64,000 bases of DNA from Desmodesmus armatus (Eukaryota; Chlorophyta; Chlorophyceae; Sphaeropleales; Scenedesmaceae), in contig VIIQ02000008.1 in NCBI GenBank assembly GCA_007449985.2, positions 1-64,000 of the forward strand. Reading direction: 5' to 3'. The notes under the pieces are model-generated. The model was given only the letters and a program-made list of their open reading frames with translations. It had not been told where the DNA came from and searched no databases. The position numbers and the translations under genes are program-made. Below are positions 23,183 through 35,600 of this stretch, piece after piece. Position 1 is the first letter of the stretch; each line of letters opens with the position of its first letter.

Positions 23183-24964
23183 TTACTGCCCTTTGAAGAA
23201 GCTACGTACTTTGGGGTGGTTGAGTGGGTTGAGTTGCTGCCGTGCAGCCACCACCTGCTCATTCAGTGCTGCCAGGGCCTTCTCAGTGAGGGCGGCCTCC
23301 CTGGTGAATTTCCCTATCTCCTCTTTGGCCGTCACCCGCTGCTGCTGTGCGCGCTGGATGTCGAGCTGCATGCGCTGCAGGTCTGTCTCCTTCTGCTGCT
23401 GCTGTGCCTCCAGCTGCTGCACCTTCACACGGGCGGCTTCAAGCTCCTGCAGCAGCAGCAGCAGGTGTAGCAGCAGTAGCAGCAATTGATAGGCGACCGC
23501 AACGGCGATACAGGGTTGCAGCAAGGAACAGCAGGGAAAGGGCGAACAGTCAAGTGCAAGGCGCACGTATGGCGCCATGTACAGTGTGGTGAAGACAGCA
23601 AGGTTACAGGAAGACAACTTGAAGGCATGTGCCCTACTGATGTGTGTGTTGTACAGGGACTTACAACAAGATGCAGGTGAGAGCAACTCAGTGCCGGGTC
23701 ACTCCGTACCATAGTTCAGCTGCAGCCAATGCTAAGCAGGCACCTGCAACGAGCGCGGCTTGACTGACCCTCCCCTTGCAATGTCAAACACAGGCACACA
23801 CCCCGCCGACTGTCCTTCCATACCTGTACAATTTCTGTGAGTGACTTTTGGTCCATCTCTGTCTGCTGCTGCAGTGCCTTCACCAGTGACTCTGACTCCA
23901 GGATGGTGCTCTCAGCACGCCTGCGCCTGCCTTGAGCCACAAACACCTGCACAAAAACATAGGCAACATCAAGGTTCGTCAGGTCTGAGCCTGTTATGGA
24001 AGGGTGTGGGGGTGTGATAACGCTGGCAGGACCTATTTCTGGCTGAGCTTGCTGCAACACCAGGCTGTTGCTGTGTCAAAAGGTGCTGATACATTGATCA
24101 GACCCTGCAGGTAATACTGCTTGGGACTACAGGACAAGCTCTTTCCAGCTAGCCCTTGGTTGGCCTTTACCAACCCAGGAAGACTTGGGAACCAGCAAGT
24201 CAAAGCCCATGGCTGGTACTGGTCATGAGGGGGTGCATTGACAAATGGACCGTGAATATCAGCGGGTGCACTCCCTGACACATAACTTGCTAGCATGTCC
24301 CAGTGCCAAGAGCAGCTGCGGCAGCATGCACTTGACCAAGTATCCTTGCAACACTGGTGACACCAGCTGCCAGCTGCCGGCTGCACTTTGTAGCTGCATG
24401 AGCAGCTAATCGCACCTTTGTTTCCATCTCATCCTTCTCAAGCTGCAGCGCTGAAACGACAGTTGACTGCAGCACAGGCGGCAGCACAATAGCCCCATCA
24501 GTAGGAGTTCTGCGACTCCTGAGTACTTGTGCCAAAACCTGCCAGCACTGGGCTGGTTCTGAGCACCCGTCTGTGGCCTGTTTACTTTTTGAAGAGGACC
24601 AGCCATGTGTGACGTTTGGCATCTGTACTGACAGGTGAGTGCTGTTTGATTGGCGCACGCGCGTCACTTGGGCACTCGTACACATGCATGGCTTCAATGT
24701 CGCCACAGCAAGTGCATTTGAGGTGCATTGGTCAAAGGAAGGGAAAGGCACACAACAACATCCGTTCTGCCTGTTGATACGGCTGTATGCCCATCTGCAC
24801 TGTGATGGATCTTGCAAAAGGTTCGGATGTGCCGCAGGGCTGCTGCATCAAGGCCTGGCACACACCTGTGTAATGTAGTACGCTCCCAGACCGGCTGTGA
24901 GACCAGCACCGATGGCTAGACCAGCTTTCCGAGCCGTGCTTCCTCCTGCTACTGCTGCTGCCAT
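23183..24964 (-). CDS. Small membrane-anchored coiled-coil protein, function unknown
   Basis: Not recognised as a named family. Four exons, all with phase-0 borders: 24866-24964, 24416-24466, 23824-23946, 23183-23446, giving 178 residues. The start at 24964 gives MAAAVAGGSTARKAGL followed by a Gly/Ala-rich hydrophobic segment (AIGAGLTAGLGAYYITQ), suitable as a single membrane anchor or a weak organelle signal. Residues 34 to about 160 are strongly coiled-coil, rich in Glu, Gln, Lys and Leu (for example VKVQQLEAQQQQKETDLQRM). The C-terminus ends NPLNHPKVRSFFKGQ. The reading frame upstream of the ATG has a stop, so a start further upstream would need another exon. Possible roles as an organelle membrane scaffold or tether are guesswork. 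Confidence 0.7.
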
Positions 24965-25550
24965 GGTGTCTGTAGACAGCTGGTGTAGCTACTGCCCTGG
25001 AGGTGCTGGTGGGGCACGAAAACCGGGGTTAGGCTGTCGCGAGACAGGTCTGGCTGACGCTGGGGTCACAGATAATTGCTGACGCACACGTGTGAGCACC
25101 TGCCAAACAGACAGGGGAGAAACGGGCGATCTTGGTGCAGATCTATTCCGGCGATCTGACTTGGTGACTGTGGTGCTGCGTTGAACGACACACGCACAGA
25201 CTGTGTGGACTGGTTGTTGCCTCAAGATGAGTTTCATTCCGGAAGCGTGGACGCCCCTTACGAAAGACCCTTACTCATCCGTCAACTGTAATGCCTCGTG
25301 TCGTGTGAAGCTGTGTGCATTGTCAGCCACGACGTTTTGAGCAGGCTAAACAAAGCAATCCCTAACGCATAGTCTGTGTCTGTGCCAGGCTGTTCCATCC
25401 AACGGACAGCCGGTCCAGTCTGTTGAAAGTCATACAACCTGCTATGTTCCCTGACTGTTTCCCAGCCTGCAGGTAGCCTGTCAGGTCCTTCGTCCAGCTA
25501 TGAACTTTATGTCATAGGTGCTACCCGTTCTGCTGTTTGATACAGCTCCT
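24965..25550. other. Divergent intergenic region between coiled-coil and transpeptidase genes
   Basis: A 586 bp gap with both genes pointing outward; it should hold both promoters and 5' untranslated regions. Nothing else was recognised. Confidence 0.45.
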
Positions 25551-25721
25551 ATGTCACCTCCCAAGGGTGAGGGATACAGGCCACTAGACCTAGAAAGCAG
25601 CACGGCAGGGCCCTGGCGGACCATAGAGGAACATGAGCGGCTACAGGAGGTACGCAACATGCAGAATGGCACCCCCCTCCCAGCCCAACCATGCACTCCA
25701 TAAGGCAGCATCATGCGAGCC

Positions 25722-25752
<31 letters not shown>

Positions 25753-28700
25753 CACTACCACCTCCCACTCGCACACCCTACGTGTGCAACACACCTCACT
25801 CCTTTTCAAAAAGGGCAGATCGCACCTGCAGCATAACATTGTGTTGGTGTGCTGTGCACAGCAGGTGGAGCGGTCATCACCCCCGGACGAGTTTGTAGAC
25901 TTCTATGGGCAGCGGAAGCAGCAAGTGCAAGTACACAAGTCCAGAAAGACACTTGGATGGATCGCTGGGGGTACGCAGCAGCTTCTGGTAACCCCCTTGA
26001 GACACCCCACAGCTGCAAGCATGGCTCGCATCCGGCCAGCAGCAGACTCACTCGCCAGCTTGGATGCTGCAGCAGCTGTTGCTCTCACTCATCTTTGAAT
26101 GTGCTGGATGCAGCCCGGCAGCATCACAATGACCTTCCAACGGTACTAAGCAAAGATTGCCCCAAGGACTCCTGCTGTCTGTTCCCTGCTGTCTCTTTTT
26201 GTGCAGGTATCTGTGTGGTGTTGGTGCTGGTGATTGCCGCAGCAGCAGTAGCTCCCCAGGGTTTTGCCTCCTTCAGCCCCTCTTCAAACCCAAGCAGCAG
26301 CACTCAGCAAGCAGGCAGCACAAGTACAGGTGCCCTCAGCAGCAAGCAGGAACCCAGCAACGAGCGCGGCAGCAGGACCAGCAGTACCAGCAGCATTACA
26401 GCCGCGCATGCAGCAGAAGCGCATGGTAGCAACAGCAGTCGTGGTGTGTGGCATGAGGGAGGCGCTGATTCAACAGCAGAGCAGCTGGAGCAGCGGCCTG
26501 AGGGCTACGTGCCGTGTGATGGGCCTCCCCTGCAGTGTGCCGTGGTGCACAAGCAGCCGGTGCCGGAGGTGCGTGCGCACAGGACTGTGGTGTGGTTCAG
26601 GGTTGAAGGGTTCAGAGATGAGGGAAACAGCTCAGGCTCAAACCCTAAACATTGCCATACTGCAGCGTAGAGCTTTGAATGTGGGATGTTGCTTCGCATG
26701 CATTGATGCAGCGTCAGAAGCGTTCTGTCCTGCCTGAGGTATGCTGAGCACGTGGTTGGCCAGATGGCACAGACAAGCCAGACGGGCTGGCTTAGGACAG
26801 GTCGTCACTCGTCACTCACACAAACTTGGCAGTCTAGCAGCAGCCGCAATCAGTGGCTTGCAGGTTCTTGGTCCATTGCAGCGCATGTTGATACTGTATA
26901 AAGATGTTACATTCAACTCCTGCCGCACCCCACTCCATCCCCTGCCATCTGCCATATGGCACTGCAAACACCTCTTAGGTCGATTTCCGTGACCTTCCAA
27001 GGCGTGCCAGTGCCTCTGGTGGCATGGTGGCCTCTGACAACAGCAGGTGCAGCCAGATCGGCCGGGATGTACTGCATTCTGGCGGGAATGCGGTTGACGC
27101 GGCAGTGGCAACAACCCTGTGCCTTGGGGTTGTGACCCCAGTCTCTTGTGGGCTGGGAGGAGGCGCCTTCATAACGATTAGGCTGGCAAACGGGACGGCG
27201 GCGTTCTATGACGCCAGGGAGACAGCCCCTGCTGCTGCTACACAGGACATGTTTGTCGGTGAGTGGGTGCCTGGACACCAGTTGGCAGCCTTGGTGGTGA
27301 AGAGTGTTGCCAAGGCCATGGGGCAGCCATGAAGCAGAACATGCTGTCATGATACCACCTTTCTCTGGTGCTTTTTGGTTACCCCACTTGCACTTTGTTT
27401 ACCCCACTTGCACTCAACTCGGTTGTGCGGCAGCTTCCTGGGGCCATTGCTGGTGGCATTGCACTGGTACAACCTCCAAAGGCGCTCATGCACACCATCA
27501 TGAGCTTGGTGTGCCAGCTTTGTTTGTAGAACTCAGGTTCTGCTGCATGTGTGGAGCATGAGTCACTGTCATTTAGCAAGGATCCTTTGCTCAGGATATA
27601 TACTATACTACACTCAGCATGGCTTTGTGCTGTCGCTGGTGCTGCTGCTGTTGTTGCCTACGGCTGCCTGTTGCAGGTCTGCCAGCGAATGCATCGTTGT
27701 ATGGAGGCCTTGCAGTAGCAGTGCCTGGGGAGCTGCAAGGCTTGGAAGCTGCCTGGAAGCGTTTTGGCAGCAAGCCATGGGCACAGCTGGTGAAGCCGGC
27801 AGCTGATCTGGCCCGCACGGGCTTTGCTGCACACCCTTACCTTGTGTATATCATGTCTGGGGAGGCAAACCTGAATAGGATGAAGGTGCGTGTTTGGGTG
27901 GTTGGTTTTTGTCCCCTGAGGTGTAATTGTCCAGGCGTCTGGTGGGCAATGGCATTTCTGCGTGTGTGCACATGCACTCGCGGGCACCCCCTGTACATTC
28001 CACCCTGCCTAGGCGACTATACTATAGTACAACTCAGTCAGGGGTCGTGCCTGTGTGCGTGTATAGCAAACTCAAGATAGATGCGCCTTATGTGCCGGCA
28101 GCCCTCATTGACAGGTGTTGCATGACACCGACTTCAACGTTTGTGCCGCGGCTGTCTCCAGGCGAACAAGGGCTTGCGGGAAGCATTCCTTATCAAAGAA
28201 CCTGGTCAGGGCTGGCGGGCGCCCCAAGTGGGGGAGCTGTGCTGCAAGAGGCCGAAACTGGCAGAAACATTGGACAAGAGTGAGTCTCTGTAGCAGACAC
28301 ATGGGCCTTTAGACTGAAGGGCCGCAGGATTGTTGCATCACGGGTGTGAGGCGGGGTTCCTTGGTGAAAACATGTCAGGCCCCCAGGTAGTAAGGGTTGC
28401 GCAGCACCTTCAACTTGTACGTGTAGGCCAGCCAAGAGCTTCCGCCCCCTCCCCCCCCCCCCCCTCCCCCCTCCCCCGCTCCCCTCCTCCCCCCCGTAGT
28501 ATGGACAAGGAAGATTGTTGCAGTCCCAGCTGGGGCTCCTGCGCAAAGCAGGGGTGCAGCAAGGGCGCAAGTAGAGGCTGTCACACGTTGGCAGTGGCAT
28601 GGGTCAGCAGCAGGGGTCACCAACACACTGTGTGCAAACCCAGAAAGGACTGTGTGTCGCTGTTGCTGTGCAGTTGCCTCCGAGGGTGCATCATATCTGC

Positions 28701-31700
28701 AGAGTCCAGCTGTGACAGCTGCACATGCAGCAGAGCTGAAGGCAGCTGGTGGCATCATCACAGCACAGGACTTGGCGGGTGCGGCCCCGCAGGAGAGGGA
28801 GCTGCTGAGAATGCAGGTGTGTGCATCTAGGGGCTCTAGTTATCGGCCATGATTCTACAAATGAATTCAAGTAAGTTACTTGACAGCAGCAAGACAAGTC
28901 CAGCTGCTCAGACTCCCTTGCGCTGCCGGCAGGAGTGTACGGCTGTTTATGCAGTGGTGCATGTGTCTGACAATCCCTCATGCTAATGTCCACCCGCTTC
29001 ACCACAAACACCGCATCTACTTTCATGCCCCATGTAGCTTAGTGTTAATGGTTTAGCACCGCCAACTGACCCGCTGACCTGCGGCTGCTGCAGGCAGCAT
29101 GTAACCAGCTCAGCAGTCGTAAGACAAGACAGCTTCCACAGGTGTGATCCGTGAGAGGCCAACCTGCTTTGCTTTGCTGCTGTTGTCATTTCCTGCAGCT
29201 CGGCGACTTGGAGCTTCTGGTGCCGCCTCCCCCATCATCTGCTGCTGTGGTGGGCTTTGTGCTGAAGTTCCTTGCTGGCTACGGCAACACCCTGCACAGC
29301 AGCACAGCCAGTGCTGCACATGTCAGCAAGGAGGCAGCGCAGCAGGAAACGGTGCTGGCAAGCTTTGGAGCAGAGCCACAGCGAGACAGGGCACTGGGCA
29401 TGCACAGGATGGTGAGAGGCGGGGCACTGCTGCTCTGATGCATCTGGCAATCAGTTGGGCTGCCAATCAATCGGCGTGGATGCCTTTGTTTACCCAACCT
29501 GGCTTGGCTTGCTCTACAGGATGCCATTACTAGCTAGACATCAGCAGGAGTGCTGTTTCATGTTGGAGGTAGGGACAGTTGGTGTCACAAGTCTTGCGTG
29601 TTGCACAGGTGGACTTGAGAGACATGCATGCGGTTCTCTCTTGTCCTACAGCGTCCCAAACCAATAGTCTCAAAAGGACATGCTTGTGTAAGACACTTGG
29701 ACTGTGTGTGTGTCTGCTGCTTGTTGTCCAGGTTGAGGCGTTCAAGCATGGCTTTGCTGTCAGGACAGCACTTGGTGACCCAGGCACCCAGCAGCGGCCA
29801 TTCCCAGCAGCTGCCAACATCCATGCAGCTGCACGTGACCTGCTCAACGACACCTTTGTGGACTACCTACGTGCGCTGACCTCTGATGACACTGTCCTGC
29901 AGGACACTGTGTATGGCGGCAGGTATGAGCCAGCTGTGCTGGCGTGTACTGCCCGGATGTGCTTGACATCTTCAGGTTAACTGTATGTTTGAAGGGCTCA
30001 AGTCAACATGCTGCCCAGTCTAATGTCACGCCCTTAGCCGACAGGATGTCGCTCTCAAACATCTGGGGGTTGAAGGCCTGAAAAGGAGTGTGCTGTGGGC
30101 TTGTGTGTGGTGGGTGCTGTGCAGGTGGAACCCTGAAGGAGTGGCCCCACCGGAAGAGCATGGCACCAGCCACTTCTGTGTGGTTGATGCTGACCGCAAT
30201 GCTGTCAGTTTGACCAGTTCGGTGAGGGGCGCTGCACTTTGTCTGGATCCATGCTGCGCAGCTACAGCTAGCTAGCTTGGGCGTTGATAACACAGTTGCT
30301 GCTTTGTGGCATGGGTTTGCTTGCTGGTTGGTTGCCTTTGGTCGGGTGATGCTTGCCTTTGGTCGGGTGATGCGGTCCTTGGGTGTAGACACTGCCTGGT
30401 GATATCCCCGCACGCCGGCGGTGTGCGCTGCCAAGAATGTGTGCTGCTTGTGCTGCTTGCTGCCAGATCAACACCCCCTTTGGGTCCGGCGTGATTTCAG
30501 ACACCACCGGTATTCTGTTTGGCAACACCATGGGCGACTTTGCCAGCCCAGCAAAGTGAGTGACGGGTGGGGTCACCCCCGTATGGAATGTGGCACTCCT
30601 CTGCGGTGCTGCGTTTTGCTGCGTGGGGGGGCCTGGGGGGGCAACAGAGAGCACACATTTGATAAGGATGCGCGGATCCTAGTCGCAGTCGAGCCTTCAC
30701 TACTAATGCATATGCATGCATGTGACTCTCTGTTGTGCTCTGAGTGTGCATTCTCGCACTCCTGACAGTATGACACTCCTTGTTGGCAGGCAACAGTCAG
30801 TCCTACGCAAGAGCTTTGCGCAGGCCTGCAGCCCCCACACCAGCCAACCCCATTTGCTGGAAGCCTCTACGCAGCGCACAGCTTTCGTGCTGACACAACG
30901 CTCTCAGGCTTTTTCCCAAGCCAGGGCTCCTCAAGCTGCTGCGGCGGGCCGCTGTCTTGTGCTGCTGCAGGAAGACATTGGTCACGCCACACCCCTCAAA
31001 AGCCAACTTTATTGCGCCAGGCAGGCGGCCCCTGTCAGCCATGTCACCAATCATAGTGACACACAAGGCCAGTGGGAGGCTGGTGGCTGTTGCTGGTGCC
31101 AGTGGCGGCCCTCTCATCGTGTCTGCAACGGCACAGACATTAGCACGGTGAGTGCAAGCACAGGCACAGCCTGTGGCGTCGATCTGCCACGCCGACTGTG
31201 GCACACGTGAGGCAGCAGCACCATCGGCCGGGTTGTGTTGCAGTCATTGTGCCCAGAAGCTCATTTGTGCTTGCTGACTGGCAGGATGGGGGGTCGGCCT
31301 GTAGGTCTTGCTCACGGCACGACTGCTTAGACTGCTGATGTGGTGATAGCCCCCTCATATCGCACCCGGGTGCCAATGTTGCCTCCGGCGCAACTTGAGC
31401 TCAGATGTTGCATGTTGCACCCGCCTGCCTGTTCTGCCGTGCCTGCCTGCAGGTTGCTCCTGGAGGGGGCTGATGTGCGGCATTCTGTGTCAGCCCCTCG
31501 CCTGCACGACCAGCTTGTGCCCGTCAACACCAGCTTTGTTGAGGAATATACCTGGGGTCACACAAGCCATCAAATGCCTGACTTTGTGCTGGCACAGCTG
31601 GAGGCCAGAAACCAAAACACAAAGGGGGTTGGCTTTGGAATCGGGGTTTCTCAGGCTATCTATGTGGATTATGAGGCCGGTGCAAGCAGCAGTGGGGCAA

Positions 31701-31828
31701 CTGGTGGCAGAGAGGGTGTGGGCAGCAGCAGCAGAGGTGTGCTAGTAGGGGCGAGCGATTCTAGAAAGGACGGGGCACCTGCAGGGTATAAGGTCTGTGT
31801 TCGTGAGCAGGGCAAAGGGTTGAGGTAG
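25551..31828 (+). CDS. GGT: Gamma-glutamyl transpeptidase, type II membrane protein
   Basis: Cleaves the gamma-glutamyl bond of glutathione and its conjugates and transfers the glutamyl group. Thirteen exons close in phase to 819 residues: 25551-25649, 25865-25970, 26207-26568, 26979-27258, 27677-27885, 28162-28279, 28674-28816, 29199-29411, 29732-29922, 30125-30221, 30467-30555, 30971-31147, 31453-31828. Start MSPPKGEGYRPLDLESS; membrane anchor near residues 69-85 (GICVVLVLVIAAAAVAP), then a Ser/Thr-rich stalk, so the enzyme domain should be lumenal or outside the cell. Family motifs: GRDVLHSGGNAVDAAVATTL, GLGGGAF, the substrate-binding Arg in FYDARETAP, the autoprocessing nucleophile Thr588 in HGTSHFCVV, INTPFGSGV, MGDFASP, NFIAPGRRPLSAMSP, GASGG, SAPRLHDQL. 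The usual oxyanion pair Ser-Ser in PLSSM is Ser-Ala here. Confidence 0.93.
25720..25751. repeat. Poly-C tract followed by AC dinucleotide repeat
   Basis: Nineteen C (25720-25738) run directly into ACACAC..., in the first intron of the transpeptidase gene. Confidence 0.95.
27378..27414. repeat. Tandem duplication of about 19 bp in a transpeptidase intron
   Basis: GTTACCCCACTTGCACT and GTTTACCCCACTTGCACT are adjacent within intron 4. Confidence 0.85.
28446..28495. repeat. C-rich tract in a transpeptidase intron
   Basis: Almost pure C with a few T and one G, interrupted runs of 5-14 C, in intron 6. Possible i-motif or G-quadruplex on the other strand. Confidence 0.9.
30332..30373. repeat. Perfect 21 bp tandem duplication in a transpeptidase intron
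   Basis: The 21 bp unit beginning TTGCCTTTGGTCGGG and ending TGATGC occurs twice, end to end. Confidence 0.92.
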
Positions 31829-32096
31829 AGGTTGTTTTGGTTTTTATGCAAGCACGCCCGTGCTCCAGTTTGTATGTTTGTCAAGTTGCAGAGCGTTGTG
31901 TGTAGCGCCAAGCACGTTGGGTGCTTTCATTTGTGCCTGTGGGTGCTTTCATTCATGCCTGTGGATTGTCAGGCAGTACAGATCGATCACATGTATCGTT
32001 TGTTCTTTCATAATGTTGTCTTTCTGCTGTGCACCCCAGCCTGAACCCAACATGAGTGTGCTATGTCCACATTAGGTGGGGTCGCAGTCTGCATCT

Positions 32097-32119
32097 CCCC
32101 CCCCCCCCCCCCCCCCCCC
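32097..32119. repeat. Poly-C tract (C23)
   Basis: Twenty-three consecutive C, about 270 bases after the transpeptidase stop codon, probably in its 3' untranslated region. Confidence 0.95.
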
Positions 32120-32400
32120 GCTTGTGGCACCTGTGGTGACCACAGGGATTTGATGACACACCTGCAGTGATTTGGGCTGGCTGTGTTGTCCTTACATACA
32201 TCACCAACAGCTCTTTTGGCAGCAGGTTGGCAGTGTGGCCAAGCCAAAGGCATCGTTGCCTGTGGTCGTGTGTACCTGTGCCCCTCTTTCAAATGCAACT
32301 GTCACTCTGTAACTGGATGCATTTGGCTTTGGGAAGACGTTTAGCAGAAACTGAAAGGTTTCACACTACATAATTATCTTCGATCAGAAACCGCTCAGAC

Positions 32401-32565
32401 AAGGAAACCGCCAGGTTGCTTTGTTAGGCTTTTGTTGCCTGGGGTGGCGGTGGGGGACCCCAGTGCTAGCTACATTGTGTTACCATCTTGTGTGTTCCCA
32501 GTGTCTCCACAGGAAATCACGCTACCTCCCCGGTTCCGGGCATTGTCTTATAAGGAAACCGCCAG
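32401..32565 (+). promoter_or_regulatory. Repeated AAGGAAACCGCCAG motif upstream of guanylate kinase gene
   Basis: The 14-base motif occurs at 32401-32414 and 32552-32565, 151 bases apart, with a weaker copy (CAGAAACCGCTCAG) near 32386. The reverse strand reads GGCGGTTTCC, loosely resembling E2F-type sites. Regulatory function is inferred only from repetition and position, 114-278 bases before the start codon. Confidence 0.4.
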
Positions 32566-32678
32566 AACTTCTGTGATCTGGACATTTTCTTTATTGCTTC
32601 TATCGCCTCACACCCTTTGTCGTCTAGCACATGCTGTTGATATCAAATCAAGATAAGAACACCACATAAGTCGGCCAC

Positions 32679-35600
32679 ATGGGTGCTGAGCAGTCCGCAC
32701 CAGCAGCTGCTGATGCAGCACCGACACCCAGCAGCCCACGACCATCAGCTCTGGTCATCTGCGGGCCTTCTGGGGTTGGAAAGGGCACTCTGATCAAGCG
32801 GCTCCTCGAGGGTGGTGGCAGGGACAGCAAGTTTGCCTTCTCTGTATCACACACAACCAGGAAACCTCGGCCAGGTGCGTCCAGCACAGCAGCCCTCACT
32901 CGATGCTGAGCCAGCAAAACGCATAAGCATGGGTAACCTTTGCCAGCAGTAGCACATCATGCAGTGTATAGCCATCATTTCACATGTCTCCAGCGGGTTC
33001 AGTTGCCTACAGCACCCATATCCAGGTGTTGTGCTGGCACTGCCAAACCAGCCATGTTGTCACACACCCCTTGTGAACAGCAAGTTGGGGTTCTGCACCA
33101 CAGGGGAGATTGATGGCACACACTACCACTTCACCACCAGAGAGGAAATGGAGAAGGGAATTGCAGATGGCCTGTTCCTGGAGACTGCCCAAGTGCACAA
33201 CAACATGTACGGCACCAGTAAGAAGGCTGTGCTGGACACCCTGGCAGACAGCAAGGTGGCTATCCTGGATGTTGGTAAGCGATAGGGCCAGGCACTGTGT
33301 CTGCTGGCAGTGCCCGTAGGTTTTTGGCTCAGGACACGTGACAGCCATGCAGCAAGAATCTTGGCGTACCCTTACGCAATGATAGTCGAGTGTCAGTACC
33401 GCACCCAGGGCTCCCAACCTATCGCAGTTGTCTCGGCTGGTTGCGCCAAGCAAATGGCACAAGCAAGCGCCGTCATGCGCGCCTAGCGGTTGCGCCCTGT
33501 CCACTGCTGTTTGGGTCCTGTGCACTGCTGTCAGAGAGGTGATAGTGTCCGTCTGCTGGTGCTGCCACTGCAGTTGCTGCCCATGCCCGCCCATCGACAG
33601 GCACTCATGACCATGCAAGCAGCCTCAAGCACCCCACCTGACGTCTGTGTTATGCACTTCTGCTGGCCGGCTCTTGCAGACGTGCAGGGTGCACGCGCCA
33701 TCAGGGCTTCTGGCATCCCTGCGCTGTTTGTGTTCATTGCGCCACCCTCGCTGGATGAGCTGGCGCGCAGGCTGCGTGGACGGGGCACAGAGACGCCACA
33801 GAGCATGACGCAGCGCATCAAGAACGCCCGCCAGGAGATCTCCACGTAAGCGTCCCTAAGCAGGAAACTGGTTACTGTGTGCTTTAGGGGCGCAGTTGAA
33901 GATATGGCATGGTGTGCAGCAGGCATGCACATGGCGTGGCAGCTGGGCCATCAAGCTGTGCTGGTGCTGACATGATTCCTAGCGCTGCACCTGCCGGTTG
34001 TGTTCTGGCCGGGGATGTGGTAGGAGGGCAGGCGCTGCTATCAGTCTTTCACACCATGGCTGCACCTGCGTGCTGTGTTGTGTGTACACAGGCTGAATGA
34101 GCGCGGCTTGTTTGACTACTTGCTGCTGAATGATGATCTGGAGGCTACCTCAGCTGAGCTGGAGCGAATTGCTGAGGTGCGGTGCCTCAGCCGCCATTCT
34201 ATGGAAACCAGCCAGCTCCTGCGTGCATCACCAAGCAGGGGACTGCAAGACAATGCAATGCCCTGAACTTTGCAGCTATATCTTGCGGCTGCGCCAATCA
34301 CAGGCTCACATGTGCAGTTGTCGTCCCCGCACCACTAATGCACAGCAAGCCATCACTTCAAGAGTACTCCAACAACTTAACAACATGCGCATGTAGTCAA
34401 CCACCACACTTTGCTGCTGACGCACGGCTGGCGTCGCATGGTGTATCCTTCTGCTGTCCTGCAGAGGGCCGTGAAGGGGCTTCCTGCAGAGCCAGGCCAG
34501 GTGCCAGACGAGGTCCGATTTGCAGAGGAGGATGACGACTTGGGGGAGGACGAGGAGGGCGCAGAACCAGCAGCAGCCGCAGCCAGGGCCAGCAGTGGAG
34601 CAGGAGCCTCCACCTCCAATGCTGCAGCAGCTGCAGCAGCAGGCCTTGCTGCTGCAGCACTCCCTGCCATAGACTCCATCAGCACAACACCTCGGCCACA
34701 TGACCACCTCTCGCCCAGGGCGATGCTGCACCATGCTGGACCCGGAGGGCCCAGAAACGTGCTGGGTGGGCCAGCACCCCATGCAGGGGTTGGGCCTTCA
34801 GGCGCTGCTGCAGCCGTGCGCATGGCGGCCGGGCTGGAGGCGTGGCGTGGCAAGGTGGCGGTCGTTACAGGAGCTTCCTCTGGCATCGGTTGGGCGGTGT
34901 GCGAGGCGCTGGGGCGGGCAGGGCTCAGGGTGGTTGCAGTGGCGCGGCGGAGGTGAGAGAAACGTACACAGTTGGGGTCTGGCTAGCGAGTGTAGCTGAC
35001 GGAAGCGCGTGTGCGCTGCGGATTTTGTGCTGGTGCGCATCCCCTGGTGTCCATGAGCACTCCTGGCCGTGTGCTTGATGTGGTTCACACCAGGACCCAA
35101 CGCTGCTGCTGTGGAGCTACATGGACGGAACCATGCTCACAGCCATCCACCAGCCATATGCGCGCGCGGCACTTGCTGTCGTTGCTGCCTGTTCATGCGT
35201 CCTTGCTGCAGGGAGCGCCTGCAGGAGCTGCGTGACCACATGCTGTCCTCAGGCATTGGCGTGGCTGCTGCTGACTTCCTGCCGGTGGTGTGTGACGTGA
35301 CCAAGGAGGCAGAGGTGGTCAACCTGCCCAAGATCATCACCAAGCACTGGCCGGATGCAGGCATCGATGTGCTGGTCAACAATGCAGGTGCGCCGAGGCC
35401 TTTGATGACTGATCACTGTGCTGGCTGGCTGTTTTTTTGCCAGCTGGCTACGTACTGGGCAGCCTTGGTGTTGTAATGTGGCAGTTTGAACGATACCCAG
35501 GGGTGCGTCAGTATTGCAGGCGCAGAGTGCAGTAGAGGTGATTCAGCAATTCTGGACTTGCTGGCGACGCCGTTGACGCCGTTGCTGTTGTTTGCTTGTC

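Larger units (their letters stand above)
31829..32678. other. Intergenic region: transpeptidase 3' end and guanylate kinase promoter
   Basis: Contains a C23 tract at 32097-32119, a TGTAA at 32308-32312 (candidate polyadenylation motif of the transpeptidase gene) and two copies of a GGAAACCGCC-containing motif. No coding exon was supported. Confidence 0.5.

Noticed and set aside
24989..25237. Open frame starting MKLILRQQ upstream of the coiled-coil gene
   Set aside because: Ends in a stop before the ATG at 24964; probably 5' untranslated sequence or promoter.
34306..34886. Minus-strand open frames opposite the guanylate kinase-SDR linker
   Set aside because: Antisense of the Ala-rich linker exon, whose plus-strand reading is phased with conserved exons on both sides.
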